Assembly (NCBI RefSeq): GCF_036556685.1
Contig: NZ_CP140614.1
Coordinates: 2,046,001-2,110,000, forward strand
DNA: 64,000 nt
Reading direction: 5' to 3'
DNA from: Sulfurospirillum sp. 1612
GTDB taxonomy: Bacteria > Campylobacterota > Campylobacteria > Campylobacterales > Sulfurospirillaceae
A program made the position numbers and the translations under genes. Shown one piece after another: positions 27,206 to 36,947 of the stretch (positions within the stretch are counted from its first letter, which is position 1; the number at the start of each line of letters is the position of its first letter). A model generated the notes under the pieces. That model did not search any database, was not told the origin of the DNA, and saw only the letters and a list, made by a program, of their open reading frames with translations.

Positions 27206-28069
27206 TTAGTAATCTCTATGATTTAAAATACGTATGGTTTTAAAGATGAGCCAAAATGACAATATCGGTAAAAAAATTACTTGAATAAAAAATATTCCCA
27301 TATATAAAAAACTAAGCGTCAGAAGATTGTCAATAATATTTCCCGCATTTTGTACCGTATTGATAAAAATCTCTTTGAAGGCATCGGTTTTTTCACTAAT
27401 AAACGCAGACGTAGTGCGAAACGTACTAAAGAGCCCTTCTGTTTGTGGGAGGGTGACCTTTTGCATCGTATCCGTTTGAAGCGTATTGAGTTCTAAATTT
27501 TTCCGTGCTGTTGCGATATGATTTTCAAAGTATTGATGATATATAAAACTATTGGCAATCGAAGAGAGTGGCATCGTGAGTCTTAATATCAAAACCAAAA
27601 ATGAGAGTTGCAACAGTAGCGTATTAAAACGCTTGAGTGTCTGATTGTGAGCTAGCATCATGATAGATATCATGATAAACAAAACCCCCAAGATTCCCGG
27701 TGTTACATGCACTCCAATTTCATAGATTAATTGCTGCACTCCCAATGAGACAATCGCCAAAACTAAAATATCAGAGAGTTTTTCAACCATATCATAAACC
27801 GGTCCCAACACTTGCCCCACAGCCAAAGAGATTCCCACTCCTGCTGGTTCAAGTTGGAGATTAGACTCTTTTACCACCGATACCGAGGCATTGACAACCC
27901 GACACGTCGCATAAGCAATACCTGCTTTTTCTATCGATTGAATAAAATAATCATGACTGATTGAATCCACAATAGGCAGTGTTGAGATACGAGAAAAAAG
28001 CAAAAAAAGTCCCAAAATAAAAAGGCTCAGTGCTTTGAGCAATGGTTTATGTTTCAAAATAACTATCAT
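27206..28069 (-). CDS. Uncharacterised multi-span membrane protein
   Basis: 287 residues and not recognised. Hydrophobic segments lie at about 9-25, 100-118, 122-140, 150-170 and 255-280. Between spans 1 and 2 there is a loop of about 75 residues (VDSISHDYFIQSIEKAGIAY) and before the last span a longer helical loop (about 180-245) rich in Thr and charged residues. One Cys (ATCRV) only. It follows the hlyIII-type gene by seven bases, so it is probably co-transcribed with it. No ribosome-binding site is visible before the ATG. Confidence 0.7.
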   Translation of the reverse strand: MIVILKHKPLLKALSLFILGLFLLFSRISTLPIVDSISHDYFIQSIEKAGIAYATCRVVNASVSVVKESNLQLEPAGVGISLAVGQVLGPVYDMVEKLSDILVLAIVSLGVQQLIYEIGVHVTPGILGVLFIMISIMMLAHNQTLKRFNTLLLQLSFLVLILRLTMPLSSIANSFIYHQYFENHIATARKNLELNTLQTDTMQKVTLPQTEGLFSTFRTTSAFISEKTDAFKEIFINTVQNAGNIIDNLLTLSFLYMGIFFIQVIFLPILSFWLIFKTIRILNHRDY

Positions 28070-28076
28070 GATACGT

Positions 28077-28721
28077 TTATTCTACTATATAAAATAGCAC
28101 CATAAAATAGTGACAAATGCTACCACCTAATACAAACAGGTGCCAGATGGCATGATTATAGGGCAGTTTTTTCCAAACATAAAAAATCACCCCAATAGAG
28201 TAGGATAAGCCCCCGGCCAAAAGTAGCCACAAACCACCTGAGGCCATATTATGGATGAGTTGGTTGGTCGCAATCACCATAAACCAACCCATCAACAAAT
28301 ACAACACAAGTGAGAGCTTTCGAAACCGCTCAAATGCCACAAATTCCAATACGATACCAAAGATCGATACCGCCCAAATCACGCCAAAAATACTCCATCC
28401 CCATACGCCCTTTAATACGACTAATGCGATTGGCGTATAGGTACCGGCTATGAGAAAATAGATACTAGCATGATCAAACTTACGAAACATCTGTTTCGCT
28501 TTTTCGTTAGTAATCGCATGATAAAGCGTCGAAAAAGTATACGCAAATATCAAAGCAGCTCCAAAGATAGCACAACTTACAATCAACATCACCGAGCCAT
28601 TGAGCGCAGCAAATGCGATCAGAACACTCAATCCTACAATGCTAAGCAAGATGCCTAGCCCATGCGTCGAAGCATTGAGTATCTCCTCTACAAAGGTGTA
28701 TCTTCCGACTAACTTTTCCAT
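28077..28721 (-). CDS. Hemolysin III / PAQR-family membrane protein
   Basis: 214 residues with seven membrane segments. PAQR/hlyIII motifs are present: EEILNASTHGLG, the Ser/His/Asp zinc-site region FAYTFSTLYHAI and FDHASIYFLIAGTYTP, and the C-terminal HAIWHLFVLGGSICHYF. Members are membrane zinc-dependent hydrolase-like proteins affecting membrane fluidity; the bacterial role is poorly known and the hemolysin name should not be taken literally. Starts four bases after the adenosine deaminase gene. Confidence 0.9.
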   Translation of the reverse strand: MEKLVGRYTFVEEILNASTHGLGILLSIVGLSVLIAFAALNGSVMLIVSCAIFGAALIFAYTFSTLYHAITNEKAKQMFRKFDHASIYFLIAGTYTPIALVVLKGVWGWSIFGVIWAVSIFGIVLEFVAFERFRKLSLVLYLLMGWFMVIATNQLIHNMASGGLWLLLAGGLSYSIGVIFYVWKKLPYNHAIWHLFVLGGSICHYFMVLFYIVE

Positions 28722-28725
28722 TTTA

Positions 28726-29724
28726 TCATGACCTCATCGACGCAAAGTAAGCTTTTTGTTTGTTTATCTCATGATTACTCAAAAAAGAGGCGCGAAATCC
28801 ATTTTCAACAAGTTGCAATATCTCTTCTTTTGTTGCCTGTAAACTTGTCGCCACGGCTTCGAGATTTTCGTTGAGATAGCCTCCAAAGTAGGCAGGATCA
28901 TCAGAATTGACCGTCACCAATAATCCCCGATGCAAAAGTTTTAAAATATTATGATAGCCCATCTCTTTGACGGCTTTTAACTTGACATTTGAGAGCGGGC
29001 AAACCGTCAGTGGCAGTTGTGTTTTTTGCAAATACGCAACCAATTTTTCATCCTCTTCACACCGGATTCCATGATCAATGCGACGCACATCCAAAAGTTC
29101 AATGGCTTCCCAAATATAGCGACTATCTCCCTCTTCTCCCGCATGAGCTACGAGTTCATAGCCTTCTTCTTTGGCTTTTTGAAATACTTCTTTAAATTTT
29201 GATGGCGGATTGCCAAGTTCTGAGGAATCCAATCCGACCCCTTTGATTTTATCTTTAAAGGGCAGCGATGCCTCAAGCGTCTCGAAAGCCGCTCCTTGTG
29301 ATAGGTGCCTCAAAAAGCTCATGATTAAAAAAGAGCTAATATTATAGCGTCGTTTTGCCTCCTCTAAGGCTTCACTAATTCCTGTTACAACGGTTTCAAA
29401 AGCAATCCCACGATCGGTATGTGTTTGAGGGTCAAAAAAGATTTCAGTATGCACGATATTTTGTTCATGACACTTTTTTAAATAAGCCAGAGTTAAATCA
29501 TAAAAATCAGATGCTTCAATAAGTACCGCTGCTCCTTTGTAGTAAATATCCAAAAAGGATTGCAAGGAGGTAAAATGATAGGCTTGTCGTACCTCTTCGA
29601 TACTGTTGTAGGGAAGTACAACATGATTTTTCTTTGCAAGTTTAAACATTAGTTCTGGCTCCAAAGTACCCTCGATGTGCAAATGGAGCTCGGCTTTTGG
29701 TAAGTTTTGGATAAATTGTTTCAT
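28726..29724 (-). CDS. add: Adenosine deaminase family protein
   Basis: 332 residues. Zinc ligands and catalytic residues are visible: [11 protein letters not shown] near the N-terminus, [18 protein letters not shown] and [10 protein letters not shown]. Deaminates adenosine to inosine, or possibly adenine to hypoxanthine, since adenine deaminases of this fold are close in length and sequence; the motifs alone do not separate them. Sits in a run of salvage and central-metabolism genes. AAAGGA precedes the ATG. Confidence 0.85.
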   Translation of the reverse strand: MKQFIQNLPKAELHLHIEGTLEPELMFKLAKKNHVVLPYNSIEEVRQAYHFTSLQSFLDIYYKGAAVLIEASDFYDLTLAYLKKCHEQNIVHTEIFFDPQTHTDRGIAFETVVTGISEALEEAKRRYNISSFLIMSFLRHLSQGAAFETLEASLPFKDKIKGVGLDSSELGNPPSKFKEVFQKAKEEGYELVAHAGEEGDSRYIWEAIELLDVRRIDHGIRCEEDEKLVAYLQKTQLPLTVCPLSNVKLKAVKEMGYHNILKLLHRGLLVTVNSDDPAYFGGYLNENLEAVATSLQATKEEILQLVENGFRASFLSNHEINKQKAYFASMRS

Positions 29725-29745
29725 CTGCTTTATCCTTTAAATATT

Positions 29746-30405
29746 TTATTGTTCTATGGTTTGAATTATCTTGATTGCCTCAGCGGGTGATGCTGCGATA
29801 TAGGTCGCATCATGACTTCGTAACTCTTCTTCATCTCGAAAGCCCCACAAAACGCCCATAGATTGCATTCTAGCATTTTTGGCAGTCATCATATCAATCT
29901 TAGTGTCCCCCACGAACAAACACTCCGCAGGCTTGAGGTCTAACTCTTTTAAAATAGCCACAACTCCATCAGCTGCAGGTTTTCTTTCAATATGTTCACG
30001 AATACCATAAACGGCTTCAAAATGCCATGTGCGAAGGTATTTAACCGCGCATTTTTTAGTAAAAGCATTGGGCTTGTTGGATAAAATGGCCATTTTACAA
30101 TCTCGTGCTTGTAAAAAACTCAATAATTTGCCAATACCCTCATAAGGCTTAGTATTTTTATCATACTGTGTTGCATAATGTTTCTCAAAAAGATTCAATG
30201 CTTCCTTTATCTTTGCATCATCAGCATCAGGCAAGACATTTTGCATTAATTTATAAGCGCCCTCTCCTACCAAGTATCGGTATCGATCAAGCGCAATCGG
30301 TGTTTTTCCAAAGTGTGTCAATACGTGATTGACACTGATTGCAATATCCTCGAGTGTATCCAATAAGGTACCATCGAGGTCAAATATAACTGCTTTTAAT
30401 TTCAT
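29746..30405 (-). CDS. gph: HAD-family phosphatase, phosphoglycolate phosphatase type
   Basis: 219 residues with HAD motifs in order: FDLDGTLLDT (nucleophile Asp and acid Asp), AILSNKP, Lys in the ERKPAADG region and FVGDTKIDM. The cap domain is the C1 helical type, as in phosphoglycolate phosphatase, which removes 2-phosphoglycolate. Substrate is inferred from the subfamily only. Follows tkt after 53 bases containing a GC-rich hairpin. Confidence 0.82.
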   Translation of the reverse strand: MKLKAVIFDLDGTLLDTLEDIAISVNHVLTHFGKTPIALDRYRYLVGEGAYKLMQNVLPDADDAKIKEALNLFEKHYATQYDKNTKPYEGIGKLLSFLQARDCKMAILSNKPNAFTKKCAVKYLRTWHFEAVYGIREHIERKPAADGVVAILKELDLKPAECLFVGDTKIDMMTAKNARMQSMGVLWGFRDEEELRSHDATYIAASPAEAIKIIQTIEQ

Positions 30406-30424
30406 GATTATTTCTTTATGTCAG

Positions 30425-30450
30425 TGTCGCGACGCCCATCAGACGCCGCA
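30425..30450 (-). other. Intercistronic GC-rich hairpin between tkt and gph
   Basis: The minus strand reads GCGGCGTC-TGATG-GGCGTCGC, an 8-pair stem with two G-T pairs and a five-base loop, lying between the tkt stop and the gph start. No U-run follows, so it is more likely a stability or attenuation hairpin than a terminator. It stands out against AT-rich surroundings. Confidence 0.5.
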
Positions 30451-30458
30451 ATAAAATC

Positions 30459-32447
30459 TTAATTTGATAGTTTACAACCCTTAGGTTCGCTCTCTTCATA
30501 ATCTCTATCAAACATCTCAAATACTTTTGCTTTAATACCCTTAGTCGTGATATTAAATTTTTCAAACAATTGGCCCGCAGGAGCACTCGCACCAAAACGT
30601 TCCATCCCCAGAACCTCATCAGCAAATCGGTACCACTCTAATCCACGAGCAGCCTCAACCGCCAACACTTTGGTCGCAGGGTCTACGACTTGATTGATGT
30701 ATTCTTTATCTTGTTCACAGAATATATCAAAACAAGGAACACTCACAATATTCGCATTAATCCCCACAGATTCGAGTTGACAACCCGCTTGAAGTGCTGG
30801 CATTAATTCACTTCCGCTTGCCATAATAGTGACTACGGCATTATCGCGTTTTCGCACCAAATAACCGCCCTGTTCTACACTACCAAAATCAACTTTTCCC
30901 GCTTTTAGGGTGGTAAGTTTTTGTCGTGATAGTACAAAAGCCGAAGGAGAGTGTTTCATCGCTAGTGCCATTTTCCAACAAGCAACATTTTCACTCGCAT
31001 CGGCAGGTCTAAATACATAAAAATTTGGTAAAGCCCTAAACTGACTCAATTGTTCAATCGGTTGATGAGTAGGTCCATCTTCACCGACTCCGATGCTATC
31101 GTGTGTCCAGACAAAGAAGTTTTGGATTTCCATCAATGCGGAGAGTCTAGCAGCAGGTTTTAGATAATCGCTAAAGATAAAAAAAGTAGCACTAAAAGGC
31201 ATAAACAAGCCATACAAACTCAGTGCATTGCTAATCGCAGCCATGGAGTGTTCACGAATACCAAAATGGATATTTCTTCCTTTTGGGAAACATCCCATAT
31301 CTTTTAATTCACTTTTATTAGAAGGTGCCAAATCTGCACTTCCTCCGATAAATCCCGGCAGTGTTTGAGCAATAGCATTGAGGATTTTCCCATTGCTATC
31401 TCGTGTTGCAATCTCGCTACCATCTTCAAATGTAGGCCATTGGATTTTGGAAATATCAGGATTTTGTAAATTTTGCAATAATGTTTTTTGTTCATCGCTT
31501 GCATTTAAGAGGGTTTGATTCCAAGCGGCTTCTGCTAAATCACCTTTTTCGATGGCGCAGCCAAATCGCGCTTTGACATCTTCATCAATCCAAAAACTTT
31601 TTTCAGGATCAAATCCCGCTTTTATTTTGGCTTCTTTAATAATCGCCTCACCCAATGGAGCCCCATGAGCATTGTGGCTTCCTTCCATCTCACACGCCCC
31701 TTTGGCAATCACCGTATGGGCAATAATCAAGTAAGGTTTGGTCTGTTTCTTCGCATTTTCTAATGCTTCATTAATCTCTTCAAAATGGTTACCATCGATA
31801 CGCGCGACTTGCCATCCTTGTGCTTCAAAGCGCAATTTGACATCTTCACTCCATGCCAAATCGGTACTTCCTTCGATTGTAATAGCATTACAATCATAAA
31901 TCATGACCAAATTATCCAAACCTAAATGCCCCGCTAGTGCGCAGGCTTCATAGCTGATACCTTCTTCTAAATCACCATCACCACACAGTGCATACACTTT
32001 GTGATCTAGCAGTGTTGTTTGGGCATCATTTAGCATATTTTGTGCTAGCTTTTCAGCCATTGCGAAACCTACAGCATTGGCAATACCCTGCCCTAAAGGA
32101 CCGGTTGTCACTTCAACACCAGGGACGATACCATACTCAGGATGTCCCGGAGTGATACTATCTAATTGTCTGAAATTTTTCAAATCATCCAAACTAATGT
32201 CATAGCCGCTAAGATGCAAAAACGCATAAATCAAAGAAGAGGCATGTCCTCCACTAAAAACCAACCGGTCTCGATTGAGCCATTTTGGATTTTTTGGATT
32301 GTGTTTTAAGTGTGAACTCAAAACCGTGACAATATCTGCCAATCCCATAGGAGCACCCGGGTGCCCACTGTTTGCTTGCTGTACCATATCGGCACACAAA
32401 AATCTAATCGTATCTGCTTGTTTTTGCAACATATCAATACTATCCAT
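30459..32447 (-). CDS. tkt: Transketolase
   Basis: 662 residues, full length. N-terminal thiamine-diphosphate domain with SGGHASSLIYAFLHLSGY, GPLGQGIANAVG and the GDGDLEEGISYEA motif; pyrimidine-binding domain with GIREHSMAAISNALSL and HDSIGVGEDGPTHQPIEQL; C-terminal transketolase domain. Transfers two-carbon units in the pentose phosphate pathway (or Calvin-type cycles). Its ATG overlaps the ispA 3' end by 8 bases. Confidence 0.98.
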   Translation of the reverse strand: MDSIDMLQKQADTIRFLCADMVQQANSGHPGAPMGLADIVTVLSSHLKHNPKNPKWLNRDRLVFSGGHASSLIYAFLHLSGYDISLDDLKNFRQLDSITPGHPEYGIVPGVEVTTGPLGQGIANAVGFAMAEKLAQNMLNDAQTTLLDHKVYALCGDGDLEEGISYEACALAGHLGLDNLVMIYDCNAITIEGSTDLAWSEDVKLRFEAQGWQVARIDGNHFEEINEALENAKKQTKPYLIIAHTVIAKGACEMEGSHNAHGAPLGEAIIKEAKIKAGFDPEKSFWIDEDVKARFGCAIEKGDLAEAAWNQTLLNASDEQKTLLQNLQNPDISKIQWPTFEDGSEIATRDSNGKILNAIAQTLPGFIGGSADLAPSNKSELKDMGCFPKGRNIHFGIREHSMAAISNALSLYGLFMPFSATFFIFSDYLKPAARLSALMEIQNFFVWTHDSIGVGEDGPTHQPIEQLSQFRALPNFYVFRPADASENVACWKMALAMKHSPSAFVLSRQKLTTLKAGKVDFGSVEQGGYLVRKRDNAVVTIMASGSELMPALQAGCQLESVGINANIVSVPCFDIFCEQDKEYINQVVDPATKVLAVEAARGLEWYRFADEVLGMERFGASAPAGQLFEKFNITTKGIKAKVFEMFDRDYEESEPKGCKLSN

Positions 32448-33303
32448 TAAAATATTCCTTTACTATGTGATCAAGTTCATCTGCTAATTTTTTATCTAAT
32501 GTATTTAATTCATCATTTAAAGATTTGATAAAATCCTCTTTATATTGAATCGCTTCTTCTAGACCTAAAAGATTCACAAATGAGTTTTTATGTTCGTCAT
32601 TTCCTGTCGGTTTGCCCTCTGCTTCAGCGCTTGAAGTGGCATCTATAATATCATCTTGAATTTGAAACAAGAGTCCCAATTTTAATCCAAAACTATAAAT
32701 ATTGTCTCGACTTTTCGCATCCAAGTCACAAATAATAGCGCCCATAAGTAATGAAGCAGCAATCAGCCTTGCGGTTTTATTGGTATGTAAAAATTCAAGT
32801 TCCTTTTGCGAAAGGCGCTTATCTTCAAATTCACAATCAATCGCTTGTCCGATAACCATACCCCCACTACCGCCATTTTGGGCTAAGGCTTGCACCAATT
32901 CAATGCGCGTTTCAGCGCTCAGGGGAGCCTGAGAGATTTGACAAAAAGCATCAGTATTGAGTGCATCACCCACCAATATAGCCGTCACTTCATCATAAGC
33001 GACATGAAGGGTTGTCTCACCCCGTCTCAAATCCGCATCATCCATCGCTGGTAAATCATCATGAATCAAAGAGTAGGTATGCAACATCTCAAGACCGAGC
33101 GCTACCGGATAGGCATTTTTCATCAATGATGGGGCGCAGGTATGAACAACACTGAGCAATAATAGCGGTCGAAACCGTTTGCCTCCTGCTAGGATAATCT
33201 CTTGATACGCTTTTGAAAAATGGGGATGAAATCCTTCAACTGAAGGCAAATTTTCTCTCAGATAAGACTCAAAAGAGTCTAAAAATTCTGCTTTTACTCT
33301 CAC
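32440..33303 (-). CDS. ispA: Polyprenyl synthetase (geranylgeranyl/farnesyl diphosphate synthase)
   Basis: 287 residues. First Asp-rich motif DDLPAMDDADLRRG and second Asp-rich motif QIQDDIIDAT bind Mg-diphosphates; GGKRFRPLLLL is the usual substrate-binding motif. Makes C15 (or C20) prenyl diphosphate for undecaprenol and quinone synthesis. Overlaps the PDZ-protein stop by 4 bases and tkt by 8, so the three are translationally coupled. Confidence 0.93.
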   Translation of the reverse strand: MRVKAEFLDSFESYLRENLPSVEGFHPHFSKAYQEIILAGGKRFRPLLLLSVVHTCAPSLMKNAYPVALGLEMLHTYSLIHDDLPAMDDADLRRGETTLHVAYDEVTAILVGDALNTDAFCQISQAPLSAETRIELVQALAQNGGSGGMVIGQAIDCEFEDKRLSQKELEFLHTNKTARLIAASLLMGAIICDLDAKSRDNIYSFGLKLGLLFQIQDDIIDATSSAEAEGKPTGNDEHKNSFVNLLGLEEAIQYKEDFIKSLNDELNTLDKKLADELDHIVKEYFNG

Positions 33304-34310
33304 AAATTCACCTTTACAAAAAATTGGAAATTATCGCGGTCCATGAGCAAATGAAGCTCTTTTTTATGAATATGAGAAAGATAGGCTTTGACATCATTTT
33401 GATTTTTCATAGGATGTCTATCAATCTCCAATAATCGATCTCCGACCTTAAGACCATATTGGGCAGCAAAACTCTTAGCTTTTATACTGATAATTCGCAA
33501 TTGTGAGTCAAAATACATTCCTTTATATTCTAAAAATGTATCACTTAATACCCCGCCACCTTGGCGTTCATGAATTTTGAATTTTTCATTCTTAAAAATA
33601 CCCTCTCGCATGAATTTTAGGGTCACTGTTTTATCTGTGGGTGAAAAAAGTATATAATGTTCTAACTGTTCTAGCGTCTTGATAGCTTTACCATCTACTG
33701 ATTTGATAATATCTCCGACTTGAAGTTTATTGCCAGGATAAAAAGGGTTGACAAATGTCACTACAACTTCTTCTCCAATTTGTTCAAAGCGGGCGCCGAT
33801 ACTACCATAGTGGATTTTTTTCGCTTTGATAAAACGGGTAATGAGTTCACTAGGAATAAATCGGCCATCACCAACGCCTAAGCCATACACTTTATAACAA
33901 AGACACGTAATCATGTCATTGGGTTTTACGGTTGTGCCTAATGAGTATAGTATATCAATACCACTGCCCCTTTGTGCAAAATTTCCAACATACAAAGAGT
34001 TAGGACCAATACTTGCCAACCATTCGCCTAATGCAAGTTTACGAGTATCTTTAAACTCTATGGGTTTGAGTGTTTTAGCACTATGAAACAAATAGAGTCC
34101 AAGAAAAGGGTCATGTTTGACATAGGGGCGATTGGGTTTGTGTTTGAGATAAGAGAGCGCATAATGTTTGGACACTGCGATGGCTTCAATCGCACCAAAA
34201 TGAACCACGGAGTGGATATTACGGTTGTAGCACTGCTTAAAATCAGGGTAGACAAAATTGACACCGTATACTACTTGCCAAAATAAAAGTAGACTCACAA
34301 AAAATTTCAT
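33300..34310 (-). CDS. Secreted protein with PDZ domains
   Basis: 336 residues from the ATG at 34310 (AGGAG precedes it; the 12 upstream codons in frame are rejected). A signal peptide (FFVSLLLFWQVVYG), an N-terminal domain of unknown type with Cys in FKQCYNR and MITCLCYK, a PDZ at about 190-240 (VGDIIKSVDGKAIKTLEQL) and a second PDZ-like part near the C-terminus (GLKVGDRLLEIDRHPM). No serine-protease triad is seen, so it is not a HtrA-type protease; a periplasmic scaffold is likely. Coupled to ispA. Confidence 0.8.
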   Translation of the reverse strand: MKFFVSLLLFWQVVYGVNFVYPDFKQCYNRNIHSVVHFGAIEAIAVSKHYALSYLKHKPNRPYVKHDPFLGLYLFHSAKTLKPIEFKDTRKLALGEWLASIGPNSLYVGNFAQRGSGIDILYSLGTTVKPNDMITCLCYKVYGLGVGDGRFIPSELITRFIKAKKIHYGSIGARFEQIGEEVVVTFVNPFYPGNKLQVGDIIKSVDGKAIKTLEQLEHYILFSPTDKTVTLKFMREGIFKNEKFKIHERQGGGVLSDTFLEYKGMYFDSQLRIISIKAKSFAAQYGLKVGDRLLEIDRHPMKNQNDVKAYLSHIHKKELHLLMDRDNFQFFVKVNL

Positions 34311-34320
34311 TAAGGCTCCT

Positions 34321-34632
34321 TTACTTGTTAAAGTTCCCCATACCACTTAGCATCTGTGATGCTGCCAACTTTTTATCATCTTCTACCATCTTGATTCCAT
34401 CATTGATGGCACTGATGAGCAGAATCTGCATGGATTCTTTATCCTCTAGCAATGAATCATCAATCGACAAATCGAAGACTTCCCCCGCTCCATTGAGGCT
34501 GACACTAACCAGACCGCCACCACTTTTTGCAGTAAACTCTTTGGATTTGGCTTCCTCTTCCATCTTCTTTGCCTGTTCTTGCGCCATTTCCAGCATTTCA
34601 CCCATTTTTGATAAGTCAATGTTTTCAAACAT
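34321..34632 (-). CDS. YbaB/EbfC-family nucleoid-associated protein
   Basis: 103 residues from the ATG at 34632, six bases after GGGG (upstream GTG rejected). Typical layout: an N-terminal helix rich in Gln/Glu/Lys (MLEMAQEQAKKMEEEAKS), a beta core (VSVSLNGAGEVFDLSIDDSLL) and a C-terminal helix ending in SGMGNFNK. Binds DNA as a dimer. In many bacteria it neighbours dnaX-recR; here it lies between panD and the PDZ gene. Confidence 0.93.
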   Translation of the reverse strand: MFENIDLSKMGEMLEMAQEQAKKMEEEAKSKEFTAKSGGGLVSVSLNGAGEVFDLSIDDSLLEDKESMQILLISAINDGIKMVEDDKKLAASQMLSGMGNFNK

Positions 34633-34651
34633 GTCAATCCCCACCTATTTT

Positions 34652-35017
34652 TTAAATATAGTCTCGCACTTCATTAATATTATTATCGTCATCTACTAAT
34701 ACAATGGATGGCTTAAATGTTGCTATTTCTTCTTCATTCATACTCGCATACGCAATGATGATAATCTTGTCACCCGGTTCTGCTTTACGTGCAGCAGCGC
34801 CATTGAGACAGATATCGCGTTTGCCTTTTTCACCTTCGATAATATAGGTGCTAAAGCGTTCACCGTTGTTAATATTGACGATTTCGACTTTTTGCCCCAC
34901 ACGAAATTTTGCAGCTTGCATTAATTCAGCATCAATGGTAATGGAGCCTACATAATTTAAATTTGCATCGCTCACCGTTGCTCTATGGATTTTACCATAT
35001 AACATCTCTAATGTCAT
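34652..35017 (-). CDS. panD: Aspartate 1-decarboxylase precursor
   Basis: 121 residues. The self-cleavage site Gly24-Ser25 (NYVGSITID) that makes the pyruvoyl cofactor is intact, as are the Lys in YGKIHRATV and [12 protein letters not shown]. Converts aspartate to beta-alanine for pantothenate and CoA. GAGG lies before the ATG; 59 bases separate it from murE. Confidence 0.97.
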   Translation of the reverse strand: MTLEMLYGKIHRATVSDANLNYVGSITIDAELMQAAKFRVGQKVEIVNINNGERFSTYIIEGEKGKRDICLNGAAARKAEPGDKIIIIAYASMNEEEIATFKPSIVLVDDDNNINEVRDYI

Positions 35018-35076
35018 TTCTATTTACCTCTTTATTTTATCTATTTTTTACTTAATAATCGACTGGTTCTTACGGT

Positions 35077-36390
35077 TTAGTCGGCTGATTGCGTGTTATT
35101 AGATGATAATTCATTTTTGATAATCACCCGATCATCAAACGGATATTTTTGCCCCTTAATCTCTTGATACGTTTCATCCCCTTTTCCCAAAATCAATAGC
35201 ACCTCATCTTTTTCTTGCCATTTTAGGGCTTCTTGGAGTGCTTTTTTTCGATCGGGTTCTACTTTGAGATTGGTTTTTTGTTTGATGCCCATCAGGATCT
35301 CTTCAATAATCATCTCAGGGTCTTCACTGCGTGGGTTGTCACTTGTTATCATGATTTTTTTAGCAAATTTTGATGCAATAAACCCCATCTTTGGTCTTTT
35401 ATTGCGATCTCTATCTCCCCCTGCCCCAAAGACTACGACAATCTTTTTCTCTTTGAGACTGTCCATGACCTTTTCCATCCCATCTGGTGTGTGGGCAAAA
35501 TCTACGATAATCAACGGATCAGCACTGACAACTTCCATACGACCTTCTACGCCCATAAAATTTTCAACTGCTTCACAAATAGCATCAAGTGGCGCGATAT
35601 TGAGCATATCAGCAGCACCAATCGCGGCTAATATATTATACAAATTAAAAAATCCGTGCAGTGGAGAGTGACATTCATGAACTTTTTCGATCTTCGCTAA
35701 GGCTACCTGGATACCCTCATCCAAAGAGTAGGCCAACGTTTTGTATGTAGCAGGGTTTTCGACACCATAGGTCCTGCAATTTTTTGGATTATACTGTATC
35801 TTTTTATCATCTTTGTTAATCAGTTTTGGTGTTTCATCATCAAAAAAACTACTCTTTACTGCGATATATTCTTCGATACTTTTATGATAGTCTAAATGAT
35901 CGTGTGTCACATTTGTGAAGATTTTAAGGGAAAATTTCAATCCATCAATGCGATTTTGAACGATGGCATGAGAACTCACTTCCATGATAAAATACTCACA
36001 CCCCTCATTGATGGCATCTTGAATATTTTTCATCGTCTCAAATATAGTTGGTGTGGTTAAGCCTTTTTCTTGGACTCTCTCATCATTGATAAAATAACCC
36101 CGCGTTCCTTGCAGTGCTACTTTGTGTCCTAAATCCAAAAGAATCGAATATAGGGCTGCGGCTGTGGTGGTCTTACCATTGGTGCCTGTGATGCCAATAA
36201 TTTTTATGTTTTCAATGCCCAGTATTTTTGAGACTGCTTCAGCCTTGATGATATTTGTGCACCCATGCGCCTTGGCATCGTTTAAATAACGCGCATTTAA
36301 TTGTGTGAGAAAAAAGGCACTCCTAGCATCACACGCTTGTGAATCATCCGTAATATAACGAAAGCCATATTTTTTATCAACTGGTACTAT
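35077..36390 (-). CDS. murE: UDP-N-acetylmuramoyl-tripeptide synthetase (meso-diaminopimelate adding)
   Basis: About 437 residues. Mur ligase signatures: GITGTNGKTTTAAAL for ATP, EVSSHAI, and the DNPRSEDP motif that marks meso-diaminopimelate specificity. Adds m-DAP to UDP-MurNAc-L-Ala-D-Glu in the cytoplasm. The N-terminal domain is short, as in Helicobacter MurE. The frame opens with TTG ATA at 36393, where TTG overlaps the TGA stop of the preceding gene; TTG at 36393 is the likely start, with no ATG in reach. Confidence 0.94.
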   Translation of the reverse strand: MVPVDKKYGFRYITDDSQACDARSAFFLTQLNARYLNDAKAHGCTNIIKAEAVSKILGIENIKIIGITGTNGKTTTAAALYSILLDLGHKVALQGTRGYFINDERVQEKGLTTPTIFETMKNIQDAINEGCEYFIMEVSSHAIVQNRIDGLKFSLKIFTNVTHDHLDYHKSIEEYIAVKSSFFDDETPKLINKDDKKIQYNPKNCRTYGVENPATYKTLAYSLDEGIQVALAKIEKVHECHSPLHGFFNLYNILAAIGAADMLNIAPLDAICEAVENFMGVEGRMEVVSADPLIIVDFAHTPDGMEKVMDSLKEKKIVVVFGAGGDRDRNKRPKMGFIASKFAKKIMITSDNPRSEDPEMIIEEILMGIKQKTNLKVEPDRKKALQEALKWQEKDEVLLILGKGDETYQEIKGQKYPFDDRVIIKNELSSNNTQSAD

Positions 36391-36947
36391 CAAAATTTAA
36401 TTGCTTTTTCTACTAAGGAGATAAGTTTCGTATCATTTGGATACATGCTAATAGCACTCTCTAGATAATTGATTGACATCTCTGTAAACCCACTATCGAT
36501 CAGTTGCTCCAAAAAATCTACAAAATCATCTTTGTTTGAAATCAACACTTTTGTTGAAAACATAATGTCTTCAAAAGCTTTTTTAAAGCTGCCTCTCTGG
36601 GCCACAAGTTTGATAAAATCAACATATTCTATACCGTTTTCTTCATTCATGGCGTGTTCTAGCTCTTTGGAATCTATTTTTTCAAAAATCGACTCGATAC
36701 TCGCATCTGCTAAATCAACAATCTCTTCTACAATATCCCCGTTTTCGCTATCTTTTGTTAACATAAAGTATTCAAATAGAGCTTCGGCTTCATGTCTTCT
36801 TTGTGTCGCCATATCCGATAAAATAGCCCCTACTCTAGCGGCTACTGAATCTTGATCTTCTTGTAAGGCCAAGGCAAAGTAAAAAAGAGCCTTTTCAAAG
36901 TCTCCCTTGTAAAAATAGTCGATACCCAAGGACAAATTCATACTCAT
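36390..36947 (-). CDS. TPR-like helical repeat protein
   Basis: 185 residues from ATG 36947. The first 45 residues form a TPR-type pair (GIDYFYKGDFEKALFYFALALQ, EDQDSVAARVGAIL), followed by further helices and a last TPR-like part (MSINYLESAISMYPNDTKLISL). No signal peptide or membrane segment. Function unknown; strictly between an Nfu-type gene and murE with overlaps on both sides, so it belongs to that operon. Confidence 0.75.
   Translation of the reverse strand: MSMNLSLGIDYFYKGDFEKALFYFALALQEDQDSVAARVGAILSDMATQRRHEAEALFEYFMLTKDSENGDIVEEIVDLADASIESIFEKIDSKELEHAMNEENGIEYVDFIKLVAQRGSFKKAFEDIMFSTKVLISNKDDFVDFLEQLIDSGFTEMSINYLESAISMYPNDTKLISLVEKAIKF

Noticed and set aside
30416-30625. 70-codon minus-strand frame at the end of tkt
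   Set aside because: It is an out-of-frame shadow inside the transketolase gene with no family features and no ribosome-binding site.
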